Position numbers and translations under genes: made by a program
In this document: piece after piece, positions 19,500 to 27,673 of the stretch
Position numbering within the stretch: position 1 is the first letter of the stretch
Layout: every line of letters begins with the position of its first letter
Source of the DNA: Lachnospiraceae bacterium
Lineage (GTDB): Bacteria > Bacillota > Clostridia > Lachnospirales > Lachnospiraceae
DNA: 34,730 bases
Reading direction: 5' to 3'
NCBI GenBank assembly: GCA_021202815.1
Contig: JAJQCG010000009.1
Location: forward strand, 1-34,730
Notes under the pieces: generated by a model
Database searches by the model: none
What the model was told of the DNA's origin: nothing
What the model saw: the letters and a program-made list of their open reading frames with translations, nothing else

Positions 19500-20216
19500 T
19501 TAGTTGGCTACCTTTACCATGCTGTGCCGGAGCACCGCATCTCTATATTTATAACCCTTCTGGAACTCTTCGGCGACTACATTCTCGCCGAGCTCCTCAT
19601 CGTCCACATGCATCACCGCATTGTGAAGATTCGGGTCAAATTCCTGTCCAACCGCCTCGATCGGCGTCATGCCCAGATCGGTCAGCGCCGTCACCAGCTG
19701 CTTGTAGATCATCTCCATCCCGCTGGCGACCGGGTCGTCCTTCTGCTCCTCGGGGATAGTCTTCAGGCCTCTCTCAAAGCTGTCGAGCACCGGAAGAATC
19801 TTCTCGAGCACGCTGCTCGCCCCGATCGAATACATCTGGGACTTCTCCTTCTCCGTCCGGTTGCGGAAATTCTCGAACTCCGCCAGCTGACGCTTCAGCT
19901 TGTCGGTCAGGTCCGCGATCTGCTCATCGCGCTTATCCTTTTTCTCCTTCTTCCTTCCAAAGAAGCTCTTTTTCTCCGGCGTCTCTGTCGCGGCATCTGC
20001 GGTTTCCTCCGCCGGGGTCTCTTCCGCTGCGGCCTCTCCGTCTGCTGTCTCCTCCACGGATGCCTCGTCATACGGTGTTTTCTCCTCCGCCGGAGCTTCC
20101 TCTGCCGGGGGCTTCTCCTCCTCAGGAGCCTGCTCTTCCGTCAGGATTTCTTCCTCCGAAGACTCCTGCGTATCAACAGTTTCCTGCTCCATCTCTTTCT
20201 TCTCGTCCACAGTCAT
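19500..20216 (-). CDS. grpE: Nucleotide exchange factor GrpE
   Basis: GrpE dimers release ADP from DnaK. The 238-residue protein is longer than usual (about 190) because of an N-terminal tail of roughly 85 residues dominated by Glu, Ala and Pro, with EE(T/A)PAEE-like repeats and a lysine-rich segment after it. The family core follows: a long coiled coil, then VLEKILPVLDSFERGL and the C-terminal beta domain with FDPNLHNAVMHVDDEE and GYKYRDAVLRHSMVKVAN. It lies 12 bp after hrcA. The acidic tail is probably disordered; such tails vary among Clostridia. Confidence 0.97.
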   Translation of the reverse strand: MTVDEKKEMEQETVDTQESSEEEILTEEQAPEEEKPPAEEAPAEEKTPYDEASVEETADGEAAAEETPAEETADAATETPEKKSFFGRKKEKKDKRDEQIADLTDKLKRQLAEFENFRNRTEKEKSQMYSIGASSVLEKILPVLDSFERGLKTIPEEQKDDPVASGMEMIYKQLVTALTDLGMTPIEAVGQEFDPNLHNAVMHVDDEELGENVVAEEFQKGYKYRDAVLRHSMVKVAN

Positions 20217-20228
20217 TCCGCCTTTCTT

Positions 20229-21254
20229 CTATTCCTTATGAAAAACCTCGTCCAGCTGATCCATCATGGATTTCAGCTTTCCCATGACATCCTCGTAGTC
20301 CATCCGCTTCGGCCCGATGATCCCGATCGTGCCCTGCAGCCCTTCGCCAAGCTCGTAGGTCGCCGTCACGACGCTGCAGTCCTTCATGCTCTTAACCGGA
20401 GATTCGCTCCCGATATATACCTGGATGCCCTTCTCCTCGTTACTGAGCGTCTCGTTGACCAGATCCACCAGATTGTGCTTCTCCTCCAGCGTCTGAATCA
20501 GCTCTCCGGCTCTTCCGTTCTCCGTCAGCTCCGGATAGCGGAAAATATTGGTAGCGCCGCCGGTATAGATCTCCATGCCCTCGTCCGAATGAATGGCCTC
20601 GGCGACCGCGTCCACAACGTCGCTGATAATATTACTATGGATGCCGGCCTGCTCTTTCATACTGGAAATCATCTGGAGATTGATCTCCTCGATCGTCTTT
20701 CCGTTCAGCATCGTGTTCAGCAGGATATTGAGCTTCAGGATGGTCTCCTCATCCAGCTCCTCACAGACCGGAATCAGCTTGTTGCGGATCACATTGCCCT
20801 CGGCCATGATGACCGCCAGGAGCTGATTCTCATCCACGCACGAGAGCTGGATAAACTTGAGCTTGTTCTGATGGTACTGCGGTGTGGAGATCATCGTCGT
20901 GTAGTTCGTATTGTTTGCGAGTACCTTCACGACCTGCTTGAGCACCTGCTCGAGACGATCGGTTCGCTCAAACATGAGCTCCTTGAGATCCATGACCTCC
21001 TTATCCTTTTCCTCTATCAGATGATCCACGTACAGCCGATAGCCCTTGTCTGTGGGAATCCGCCCCGCCGACGTATGCGGCTGGACAATGTAGCCCATCT
21101 CCTCGAGATCCGACATCTCATTGCGGATGGTGGCGGAGGAGAGCTTCAGGTCCGAGTACTTCGCGATCGTCCTCGACCCCACCGGCTCGCCGGTCTCCAT
21201 GTAAGTCCGGATAATCGCATGCAGAATCTTTTTCTTTCTCTCATCCAGTTCCAT
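20229..21254 (-). CDS. hrcA: Heat-inducible transcription repressor HrcA
   Basis: HrcA binds CIRCE operators and represses class I heat-shock genes; its folding depends on GroEL, which links repression to chaperone supply. The 341-residue protein begins with a winged helix-turn-helix (GSRTIAKYSDLKLSSATIRN and EEMGYIVQPHTSAGRIPTDKGYR) and continues into the typical dimerisation and inserted domains. I chose the ATG at 21254 because GGGGAGG lies about 8 nt upstream. Earlier in-frame starts up to 21284 would lie within the CIRCE element and lack a ribosome binding site. It is the first gene of the operon, so the repressor controls its own synthesis. Confidence 0.96.
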   Translation of the reverse strand: MELDERKKKILHAIIRTYMETGEPVGSRTIAKYSDLKLSSATIRNEMSDLEEMGYIVQPHTSAGRIPTDKGYRLYVDHLIEEKDKEVMDLKELMFERTDRLEQVLKQVVKVLANNTNYTTMISTPQYHQNKLKFIQLSCVDENQLLAVIMAEGNVIRNKLIPVCEELDEETILKLNILLNTMLNGKTIEEINLQMISSMKEQAGIHSNIISDVVDAVAEAIHSDEGMEIYTGGATNIFRYPELTENGRAGELIQTLEEKHNLVDLVNETLSNEEKGIQVYIGSESPVKSMKDCSVVTATYELGEGLQGTIGIIGPKRMDYEDVMGKLKSMMDQLDEVFHKE

Positions 21255-21277
21255 GTAAGCTTCCTCCCCTCTCCCTG

Positions 21278-21304
21278 TTAGCACTCGACATTTGAGAGTG
21301 CTAA
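21278..21304. promoter_or_regulatory. CIRCE operator (HrcA binding site)
   Basis: A perfect consensus, TTAGCACTC-N9-GAGTGCTAA, lies in the hrcA leader shortly after the predicted transcription start and 23 bp before the chosen ATG. HrcA bound here would block transcription of hrcA-grpE-dnaK-dnaJ. Confidence 0.97.
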
Positions 21305-21314
21305 CATTTCCTGT

Positions 21315-21342
21315 AAACTAAAATAGCACCCCGAGGGGTGCT
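21315..21342 (-). terminator. Possible terminator of the envelope operon (same palindrome as hrcA promoter spacer)
   Basis: Read as RNA from the TPR lipoprotein gene, the palindrome at 21325-21342 folds into a 7-bp GC-rich stem with a CUCG loop, followed by ATTTTAGTTT. This is a reasonable intrinsic terminator 36 bp after the lipoprotein stop. The same bases also form the promoter spacer of hrcA, so the two readings compete or overlap. Confidence 0.45.
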
Positions 21343-21349
21343 TTGTCAA
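21320..21349 (-). promoter_or_regulatory. hrcA operon sigma-A promoter with palindromic spacer
   Basis: On the minus strand a perfect TTGACA (21349-21344) is followed after 18 bp by TATTTT (21325-21320). The spacer is almost entirely the perfect palindrome AGCACCCCTCGGGGTGCT (21325-21342). A lone CIRCE-like half site, TTAGCACTT (21357-21349), abuts the -35 box. The predicted start point is near 21313, about 9 bp before CIRCE. Confidence 0.7.
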
Positions 21350-21377
21350 GTGCTAATTATGAATATTTTATGAAAAG

Positions 21378-22232
21378 TCATCGCATCTGCAGAAACTCAT
21401 ACTCACGCAGGGCGTCCTCGTCTTCCGGATAGGATTCCAGGTAGCTCTCCATCAGCGATTTTGCTGTCGCCCAGTCGCTCTGATATTCGTAGACGGCAAT
21501 GCGCATCGCAAGCAGCTGCTGCAGCACGTCGCTGTCGCCGAGAGCGATGCCTGCCTCCAGCGTCTCAAGCGCCGCATCGTACTGTTCCTGATCGACCTGG
21601 TAGGAGGCGACCTTCGCGTAGGCGTCCGGATGCTCTGCTCCCTCCGTCGTGAGGTAGCTCTGATAAAGCGTCAGCGCATAGTCCTTGTTGCCCATTTCCC
21701 AGTAGAGCTCCGCCTGCCAGTAGATGCCCTCCGGGTCGCCGTCCGCCGTGGCCTCCTCAAGATAGGATTTCGCCGACGAGTAGTCCTCCATATAATAGGA
21801 AAGCCGTCCCAGCATGACCAGATCCTTTTTGGAGGTCATATCCATGGCCGCGGCGAAGTCCGCATTCGCAGCCTCCTGGTCCCCCGCCTCGCGGTACAGA
21901 AGGCCGCGGGTCAGGTAGATCTCCGCGCTCTTCTTCAGATCAAGAATGGCGCTGTAAAGATCGATTGCCTCCGTGAGCTCGCCGCTGCGGTAGAGCGCCG
22001 CCGCCTTGTAGGCCGCGATATCAAGCTCCAGGCTCCCCGCGCGCAGGTCCGCCAGACTGAGCGCCTCATCATAGGAGGCGATCGCCGACTCGTAATCCCC
22101 TGCCGCAGCCAGGGACATTCCTTCCGCGCGCAGCGCATTCTGCTGCTCGCACACCTGGGAGCTCGCGGAGCAGCCGGTCAGCAGTCCTGTACTTATTATC
22201 ATCGCCGCAAGCGGCGCCCAAAGCTTTCTCAT
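21378..22232 (-). CDS. TPR-repeat lipoprotein
   Basis: This 284-residue protein has a lipoprotein signal peptide: a positively charged start, a hydrophobic core, and the lipobox LLTGC with the lipidated cysteine at 21. The rest is a series of about seven degenerate tetratricopeptide repeats, recognisable from regularly spaced A-x-Y/L-x-x-G/A patterns such as AAGDYESAIASYDEALSL, so it is probably an extracytoplasmic scaffold for protein interactions. The ATG at 22232 overlaps the stop of the preceding glycosyltransferase as ATGA and follows AAGGAGAA; an earlier in-frame start would lie inside that gene. As the last gene of the envelope operon it may help organise the surface machinery, but its partner is unknown. 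Confidence 0.85.
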   Translation of the reverse strand: MRKLWAPLAAMIISTGLLTGCSASSQVCEQQNALRAEGMSLAAAGDYESAIASYDEALSLADLRAGSLELDIAAYKAAALYRSGELTEAIDLYSAILDLKKSAEIYLTRGLLYREAGDQEAANADFAAAMDMTSKKDLVMLGRLSYYMEDYSSAKSYLEEATADGDPEGIYWQAELYWEMGNKDYALTLYQSYLTTEGAEHPDAYAKVASYQVDQEQYDAALETLEAGIALGDSDVLQQLLAMRIAVYEYQSDWATAKSLMESYLESYPEDEDALREYEFLQMR

Positions 22233-23158
22233 CCGTTCTCCTTCTCCCAAAACGTCGGATTCATCGTACACCGGAGAATTACCCGGCGCGGCAGCCGCTC
22301 ATAATGCTGTCCCATGCGGTAGCCGAGAAATTTTCCCGCGCTCTGTGTCAGTACCTGCAGCATCAGCCAGGGCTTCCCGATCTGCGCGCAGTAGCGCAGG
22401 CTCTTTTTCACAAGCCGTATTCCCTCCGACTCGGAGCGCAGACCGCCGAACACCTCTGGATGCATCGTCTGGGACACCGCGAGATCAAAATTCCGGTGAA
22501 ACTGTTGCAGAGCACTGTAATTATGCGAATGATACACACGCGCGTCCGCGCAGTAGGCAATCTTTCCGCCGCCCTGCACAAAGCGTCCCGCGAGAATCAT
22601 ATCTTCATTAAAAATAGTCCGCCTCGTAAAGCCGTCAAATTCCAGATACCTGTCCCGCCGCCAGGCCGCGCAGACGTTGGAGCAGAAGAAGGTCTTGATG
22701 CCAAGCTCGTCGATATCCGCAAGCCCCTTCACGCGGTTTTCCTCCGGGTAATTGAAGCTTCTGGTATAGCGCTCCACCTCCCGGCAGTCCTTTCGTGGAA
22801 GCTGACGGGCATAGGAGGCCCATACTGAAGAGTCCGCAAAGGGACGAAGGATTTCATCGATCAGGCGCGTATCTGCGGGCAGCGCGTCCTGCGTCATACA
22901 GACGACAATGTCCGCCTCCGACAGCCGCATGCCAAAATCCCGCGTTCCGCCGTGGTCGAAATCCTCCTTTTTCAGGTGATGAACCTCCACATTCTCATAT
23001 TTTTCATCCAGGCCTGCCGGAAAGTACGCCTCCTCGGTGTTCATCAGGATAATCCGATGAAGCGGATACTTCTGCGCCTTCAGCCTCTCAAGCAGCTTTT
23101 TCAGCTGATCTCCCGGGCGGTATACGGGAATCAGCACATCCACCTTCCACTGTGCCAT
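22229..23158 (-). CDS. GT2 glycosyltransferase, rhamnosyltransferase-like
   Basis: This is a cytoplasmic family 2 glycosyltransferase of 309 residues with a GT-A fold. It starts with VDVLIPVYRPGDQLKKLLE. The KKEDFDHGGTRDFG segment (about 65-78) is typical of the RfbF/rhamnosyltransferase group, MTQDALP supplies the metal/nucleotide-sugar site, and FNEDMILAGR is the later acidic motif. A hydrophobic or amphipathic C-terminus is consistent with membrane association. It follows glmS by 4 bp and overlaps the lipoprotein gene. The sugar is inferred from family resemblance only; no dTDP-rhamnose synthesis genes lie in the window. Confidence 0.88.
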   Translation of the reverse strand: MAQWKVDVLIPVYRPGDQLKKLLERLKAQKYPLHRIILMNTEEAYFPAGLDEKYENVEVHHLKKEDFDHGGTRDFGMRLSEADIVVCMTQDALPADTRLIDEILRPFADSSVWASYARQLPRKDCREVERYTRSFNYPEENRVKGLADIDELGIKTFFCSNVCAAWRRDRYLEFDGFTRRTIFNEDMILAGRFVQGGGKIAYCADARVYHSHNYSALQQFHRNFDLAVSQTMHPEVFGGLRSESEGIRLVKKSLRYCAQIGKPWLMLQVLTQSAGKFLGYRMGQHYERLPRRVILRCTMNPTFWEKENG

Positions 23159-23162
23159 CCTT

Positions 23163-24992
23163 CTACTCCACCGTCACGGACTTCGCGAGGTTCCGCGGCT
23201 TGTCGACGTCACAGCCCTTCGCGAGCGCTACATAGTAGGCGAAAATCTGCAGCGGAATCACCGCCAGAGAATCCGTAAAATACAGATTGGTCTTCGGTAT
23301 GTAGATCACATAGTCTGCCGTCTTTTCGCAGTCGGTATGACCCAGATTCGTCACCGCCATCACGAAAGCCCCACGGCTCTTGACCTCCACGACATTGCTG
23401 AGCGTCTTCTTGTAGAGCTCCTCCTGCGTCATGATCGCGGCTACGAGCGTGCCCTCCTCGATCAAAGAGATCGTGCCGTGCTTGAGCTCGCCGGCGGCAT
23501 AAGCCTCCGAGTGAATATAGGAAATCTCCTTGAGCTTCAGGGAACCCTCCAGGGAAATCGCGTAGTCGATGCCTCTTCCGATGAAAAATACACTCTTCGC
23601 CGCCGCGTAGCGATTCGCGAAGCGCTGCAGGCGCTCCTTGTTCGCCAGCACCATCTCGATCTGGTCCGGCAGCTTCTGCAGATCGCGAATCAGGTCGGAC
23701 ATTTCCGCCGCACTGACCGTCCCCCGGATATCCGCGAAACGCATGGCCAGCAGATAGAGAGCGACCAGCTGCGTGCTGTAGGCCTTCGTCGTCGCGACCG
23801 CGATCTCCGGGCCCGCCCAGGTATACATGACATGATCCGCCTCGCGGGCGATCGAGCTGCCGACCACGTTGACAACGCCGAGCACCGTGACGCCGGGATG
23901 CCGCTTCGCCTCCCGCAGCGCCGCCAGAGAATCCGCCGTCTCACCCGACTGACTGATGATGATAACCAGTGTGTTTTCGTCGAGAATCGGCCTGCGGTAG
24001 CGGAACTCGCTCGCCAGGTCGACCTCCACCGGAATGCGCGCCATCCCCTCGATCACATATTTCCCGGCCACGCCCACATGGTAGGCGGAACCGCAGGCCA
24101 CGATGTAGATCTTGCGCACAGCCGAGAGTTCCTCCTCGCTCATTCCGAGCTCTTCGATCACAATCTTTCCATCGCGGATCCGCGGGCTGATCGTATCGCG
24201 CACAGCCTTCGGCTGCTCGTGAATCTCCTTGAACATAAAATGCGCATAGCCGCCCTTCTCCGCGGCATTGACGTCCCACTCGATCCGCGTGGACTCCTTC
24301 TCGAGCTCCTCGCAGTCGATATTATAAAAGTGAATCTCATCCTTCGTGAGCTTCGCGACTTCTTCATTCTGGATGAAATAGACGTCGCGCGTATACTTCA
24401 GCACCGCGGGCACGTCGGAGGCGATGATATTTCCATGGCCGCATTTCCCGACGATGAGCGGACTGTCCTTGCGGACGGCGTAGAGCTCATCCGGATGCTC
24501 TCGGAACAGAATACCGAAAGCATAGGAACCCTCCACGCGCTGCATGACCTTCAGTACGGCTTCAAGCGGATCTCCTTTATAATAATAGTCGAGCAGATGT
24601 GCGACCACCTCCGTATCCGTCTCGGACGCGAACTCGTAACCGCGGGCGGACAGCAGCTTGCGGAGCTTCATGTAGTTTTCGATGATTCCGTTGTGGACGA
24701 CCGCAATCGATTTATCATTATTAAAATGGGGATGCGCATTCTCATTGTTCGGCGAACCGTGCGTGGCCCAGCGCGTATGGCCGATTCCCAGATTCCCGGG
24801 CAGCTTCTCGCCGCCATGGGACAGCTCGTGCAGCACCTGCAGCCGACCGACCGATTTCATCACCTGAATGTTCTCCCCGTCAAAGACCGCGAGCCCCGCA
24901 GAGTCATAGCCCCGGTACTCCAGTTTTTCCAGGCCGTCCAGCAGAATGGGCGCGGCCTGCTCCGTTCCGATATATCCAACGATTCCGCACAT
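23163..24992 (-). CDS. glmS: Glutamine-fructose-6-phosphate aminotransferase (isomerizing)
   Basis: GlmS makes glucosamine-6-phosphate from fructose-6-phosphate and glutamine, the first committed step to UDP-GlcNAc for peptidoglycan and surface glycans. At 609 residues it matches E. coli GlmS. The N-terminal glutaminase begins MCGIVGYIG with the nucleophilic cysteine, and the two SIS isomerase domains include SQSGETADSLAALREAKR and end in NLAKSVTVE. The ATG at 24992 follows AAAGGAGGAG; an earlier in-frame start at 25028 is not compatible with the conserved N-terminal cysteine. Its position inside a glycan operon suggests local precursor supply. No glmS ribozyme fits in the 76 bp leader. Confidence 0.97.
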   Translation of the reverse strand: MCGIVGYIGTEQAAPILLDGLEKLEYRGYDSAGLAVFDGENIQVMKSVGRLQVLHELSHGGEKLPGNLGIGHTRWATHGSPNNENAHPHFNNDKSIAVVHNGIIENYMKLRKLLSARGYEFASETDTEVVAHLLDYYYKGDPLEAVLKVMQRVEGSYAFGILFREHPDELYAVRKDSPLIVGKCGHGNIIASDVPAVLKYTRDVYFIQNEEVAKLTKDEIHFYNIDCEELEKESTRIEWDVNAAEKGGYAHFMFKEIHEQPKAVRDTISPRIRDGKIVIEELGMSEEELSAVRKIYIVACGSAYHVGVAGKYVIEGMARIPVEVDLASEFRYRRPILDENTLVIIISQSGETADSLAALREAKRHPGVTVLGVVNVVGSSIAREADHVMYTWAGPEIAVATTKAYSTQLVALYLLAMRFADIRGTVSAAEMSDLIRDLQKLPDQIEMVLANKERLQRFANRYAAAKSVFFIGRGIDYAISLEGSLKLKEISYIHSEAYAAGELKHGTISLIEEGTLVAAIMTQEELYKKTLSNVVEVKSRGAFVMAVTNLGHTDCEKTADYVIYIPKTNLYFTDSLAVIPLQIFAYYVALAKGCDVDKPRNLAKSVTVE

Positions 24993-25028
24993 GGTGTCTC
25001 CTCCTTTATTCTGTGTCATCATATGCAA

Positions 25029-25059
25029 AGGCGAGGAAAGTATCCGTACCCCCTCGCCT
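25029..25059 (-). promoter_or_regulatory. Hairpin in the lcp-glmS gap
   Basis: The arms AGGCGAGG (25029-25036) and CCTCGCCT (25052-25059) form an 8-bp GC-rich stem with a 15-nt loop, 10 bp after the LCP gene stop. On the minus strand it is followed by TTGC, a very weak U-tract. It could be a partial terminator that lowers glmS readthrough, or an RNA processing site. Confidence 0.4.
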
Positions 25060-25068
25060 CTCTGTCAT

Positions 25069-26208
25069 TTAATACCCGGTATTCGACGTGATCTGGGCTG
25101 TGATCTCCTTCACCTCATCGGACGGCTCATAATCGGAGTTGTTGAACAGATATTCATGCAGCTGTTTCACATTCTCCTCCAGGTCGACCGGGATGGCGCA
25201 GGAGCCCTTTCCGCTGACCGTCGCCGACACCTTATCGAAGGGGAAGCCGGTCGTATCCACGATATTGTAGGTGAGCAGCTCCGGAGCCATCGCGATCAGC
25301 TCCTCATTCGTGTAGTTCGTCGCGACCAGCGGGAACACGGCGTTGATGATATCGTTGATTGTCGAAATATCCGTCTCCTTCGCCTTGCTGACGAGCTGCA
25401 GGATCACCTCGCGCTGCCGCTCTGTCCTCTTGAAATCGTCGCCCGCCGTATAGCGGATGCGGCAGTAGGACGTTGCCTGCACGCCGTCCAGTGTCTGCAG
25501 ACCGGCCGAGGTGAGCGCCGTCGTCTCGATGCCGGTGACCTCCGAGGTCTCGACGATGTAGTTGTTCAGGTGCTCGAGCTCCGCCTCATCTACCTCGATC
25601 TCGACGCCGCCCAGATAATCAACGGTCTTCGTCAGCCCCAGGAAGTCTACACTGACATAATACTGGATATCCAGATCAAGGTTCATATTCAACATGCTGA
25701 TGGCCTGCTCGGGACCGCCCGCCGAGTAGGCGCCGTTACATTTATTGTACTTGCCGTTCGCAAGGTTCAGATAGGTGTCACGATAGACGCTGACCAGCTT
25801 TACTTCCTTTGTATCATTGTTGATACTGGCGATGATGATCGTGTCGCTGCGGTTTCCACTGCCGAGCTGTCCCGCCTGCCGGGTGTCGAGTCCGAACAGC
25901 GCGATCGTCGTGTAGCCCGACATCATCTGCACCGTCGACTCCTGGATCGTCTCATTGACCTGGATCTCCTCCGTATCCACGTCTGGCCGCTGCAGGGTAT
26001 CGAACTTGCTGACCACATAGAATCCGATCACCAGCGCCAGAACCGCTACGATTTCGACTCCAAAGATGATCAGGCGTCTTTTCTTTTTGGCCTTCTTCTT
26101 TCTGGACGTTCCCTTTTTGCCGGTGGATGCCCGCTTTCCCGAAGTCGGCTCCTCCCTCCGCGACGCGCTCTTTTTTGAGCTTGTTTTCTTCACAGTCTCT
26201 TTAGCCAT
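25069..26208 (-). CDS. LCP (LytR-CpsA-Psr) family glycan ligase
   Basis: LCP proteins transfer polyprenyl-linked glycans or teichoic acids onto peptidoglycan outside the membrane. The 379-residue protein has a long, very basic cytoplasmic N-terminus (1-45, many K/R/S/T), one transmembrane helix (about 46-67) and an extracellular LCP domain with IALFGLDTR, GNRSDTIIIASIN, LVSVYRDTYL and KRTERQREV. These include the arginines and aspartates that contact the pyrophosphate. Its place next to an initiating sugar transferase and several glycosyltransferases suggests it attaches the polymer made by this operon to the wall. The alternative, a teichoic-acid ligase, cannot be excluded. Confidence 0.93.
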   Translation of the reverse strand: MAKETVKKTSSKKSASRREEPTSGKRASTGKKGTSRKKKAKKKRRLIIFGVEIVAVLALVIGFYVVSKFDTLQRPDVDTEEIQVNETIQESTVQMMSGYTTIALFGLDTRQAGQLGSGNRSDTIIIASINNDTKEVKLVSVYRDTYLNLANGKYNKCNGAYSAGGPEQAISMLNMNLDLDIQYYVSVDFLGLTKTVDYLGGVEIEVDEAELEHLNNYIVETSEVTGIETTALTSAGLQTLDGVQATSYCRIRYTAGDDFKRTERQREVILQLVSKAKETDISTINDIINAVFPLVATNYTNEELIAMAPELLTYNIVDTTGFPFDKVSATVSGKGSCAIPVDLEENVKQLHEYLFNNSDYEPSDEVKEITAQITSNTGY

Positions 26209-26229
26209 GATTCATCCTTTCTACGCCTG

Positions 26230-27639
26230 TCAGTAAGCATTTTTATTGATGAAACCCTTGAAGAAGGTCTGAATCAGAATCCGGATATCCAGTCCTATCG
26301 TCCAGTTTTCAATGTAATACAGGTCGTATTCAATTCTTTTCTTGATCGATGTATCTCCCCGGTATCCGTTTACCTGTGCCCAGCCGGTCATCCCCGGACG
26401 GACCTGATGCTTGATCATGTAACGCGGAATCTCCTCGCGGAATTTCTCCACGAACAGCGGACGTTCCGGTCTCGGTCCCACCAGGCTCATGTCGCCCTTC
26501 AGGACATTGAACAGCTGCGGCAGCTCGTCGATACTGGTCCGCCGGATCACCCTGCCGACCTTCGTCACACGGGGATCGTCGCGGACGGTCCAGGCACGCT
26601 TCTCGCTGCTCACGGACTGCACTTCCATCGAGCGGAACTTATACATCTGAAAGGTCTGGTTATGGAGGCCTACGCGCTCCTGTTTATATATCAACGGCCC
26701 TCTGGATGTCGACTTGACCAGAATCGCCGTAACCAGCATAATCGGTGAAAAGATAATAATCGTGACGATGGCTCCCACCACATCCATGCATCGCTTACAG
26801 ACCATATTGAAGGTATTGGTGAGCGGCACATGGCGGATGTTGATCACCGGAAGTCCCTGCAGATCCTCTGTATAAGGCCTGGTCGGGATAATATCATTGT
26901 AATCCGGCACAAACTTTGTATGCACGCCGGATTTCTCGCAGGTCGCGACAATGCGCTTCAGCTTATAGTATTCCCGCAGCGCCATCGTGATTGCGATCTC
27001 GTCCAGGCGGTTATTCTCCAGGATCTCGCCCAGCTCCTCGGTCGTACCGATCACCTGCACGCCCTTGTAGGTATATCCGATCTCCCGGTTGTCATCCAGA
27101 ATACCGTATACCCGGTATCCCCACTGGGGATTGGCATAGATCCGATCGACAAATTCCTCCGCCGCACTGCTATAACCCACAAAAATGATGTGGCGCAGAT
27201 TGAATCCGCTTCGCCGCAGCCGCCGCAGAACGAACCGGATCAGATTTCTCACAAGCGCTTCCAGCACGATGTTGATCACATAGAAGTAGAACAGCATCGA
27301 TCTGGAATATTCGGTCGCGTAATCGTTGTAGTCGCGCAGCAGGAAGAACACGCCCATGATGAGCAGCAGTCCGACCGTATTTCCCTTTACAATATTGCTG
27401 ATCTCCAGCCTGCGGCCCTGTACCCGCTTCGGCGTGTACAGATTGAAGGCCAGATACAGCACCAGGTACAGCGGAACGATCCCGATCAGCGTCAGCATGT
27501 ACTGCTGGAAGTTTAAGCCCCGTGGATCCCGCAGCACAAGGAACTTGAAAACCCAGGACAGCACATACGATACACAGATGACCAGGGCGTCAATCACAAC
27601 CTGCAGCCGGTTAAAATAATGCTGATTATCCTTAATCAT
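26230..27639 (-). CDS. Polyprenyl-phosphate sugar-1-phosphate transferase (initiating transferase, WbaP/WcaJ type)
   Basis: This bitopic or polytopic membrane enzyme transfers a sugar-1-phosphate to undecaprenyl phosphate, starting assembly of an exopolysaccharide or wall glycan. The 469-residue protein has four or five N-terminal membrane segments, a central Rossmann-like CoA-binding-type domain ([13 protein letters not shown] to about 270), one further hydrophobic segment near 285-308, and the C-terminal bacterial sugar transferase domain. That domain carries [37 protein letters not shown] and [15 protein letters not shown]. It marks the operon as a polymer synthesis locus. The sugar is usually glucose or galactose in this class, but cannot be fixed from sequence. 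Confidence 0.95.
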   Translation of the reverse strand: MIKDNQHYFNRLQVVIDALVICVSYVLSWVFKFLVLRDPRGLNFQQYMLTLIGIVPLYLVLYLAFNLYTPKRVQGRRLEISNIVKGNTVGLLLIMGVFFLLRDYNDYATEYSRSMLFYFYVINIVLEALVRNLIRFVLRRLRRSGFNLRHIIFVGYSSAAEEFVDRIYANPQWGYRVYGILDDNREIGYTYKGVQVIGTTEELGEILENNRLDEIAITMALREYYKLKRIVATCEKSGVHTKFVPDYNDIIPTRPYTEDLQGLPVINIRHVPLTNTFNMVCKRCMDVVGAIVTIIIFSPIMLVTAILVKSTSRGPLIYKQERVGLHNQTFQMYKFRSMEVQSVSSEKRAWTVRDDPRVTKVGRVIRRTSIDELPQLFNVLKGDMSLVGPRPERPLFVEKFREEIPRYMIKHQVRPGMTGWAQVNGYRGDTSIKKRIEYDLYYIENWTIGLDIRILIQTFFKGFINKNAY

Positions 27640-27673
27640 AAATACTCACCCGTTCTTCCTCCTTTGTCTCCGC

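Noticed and set aside
21255..21284. Earlier start for HrcA, ten codons upstream.
   Set aside because: It would start inside the CIRCE operator and has no ribosome binding site; the ATG at 21254 has GGGGAGG at the right distance and matches the usual N-terminus.
24993..25068. A glmS ribozyme before glmS.
   Set aside because: The gap is too short for the conserved core, and I could not recognise its pairing elements; only a simple hairpin is present.
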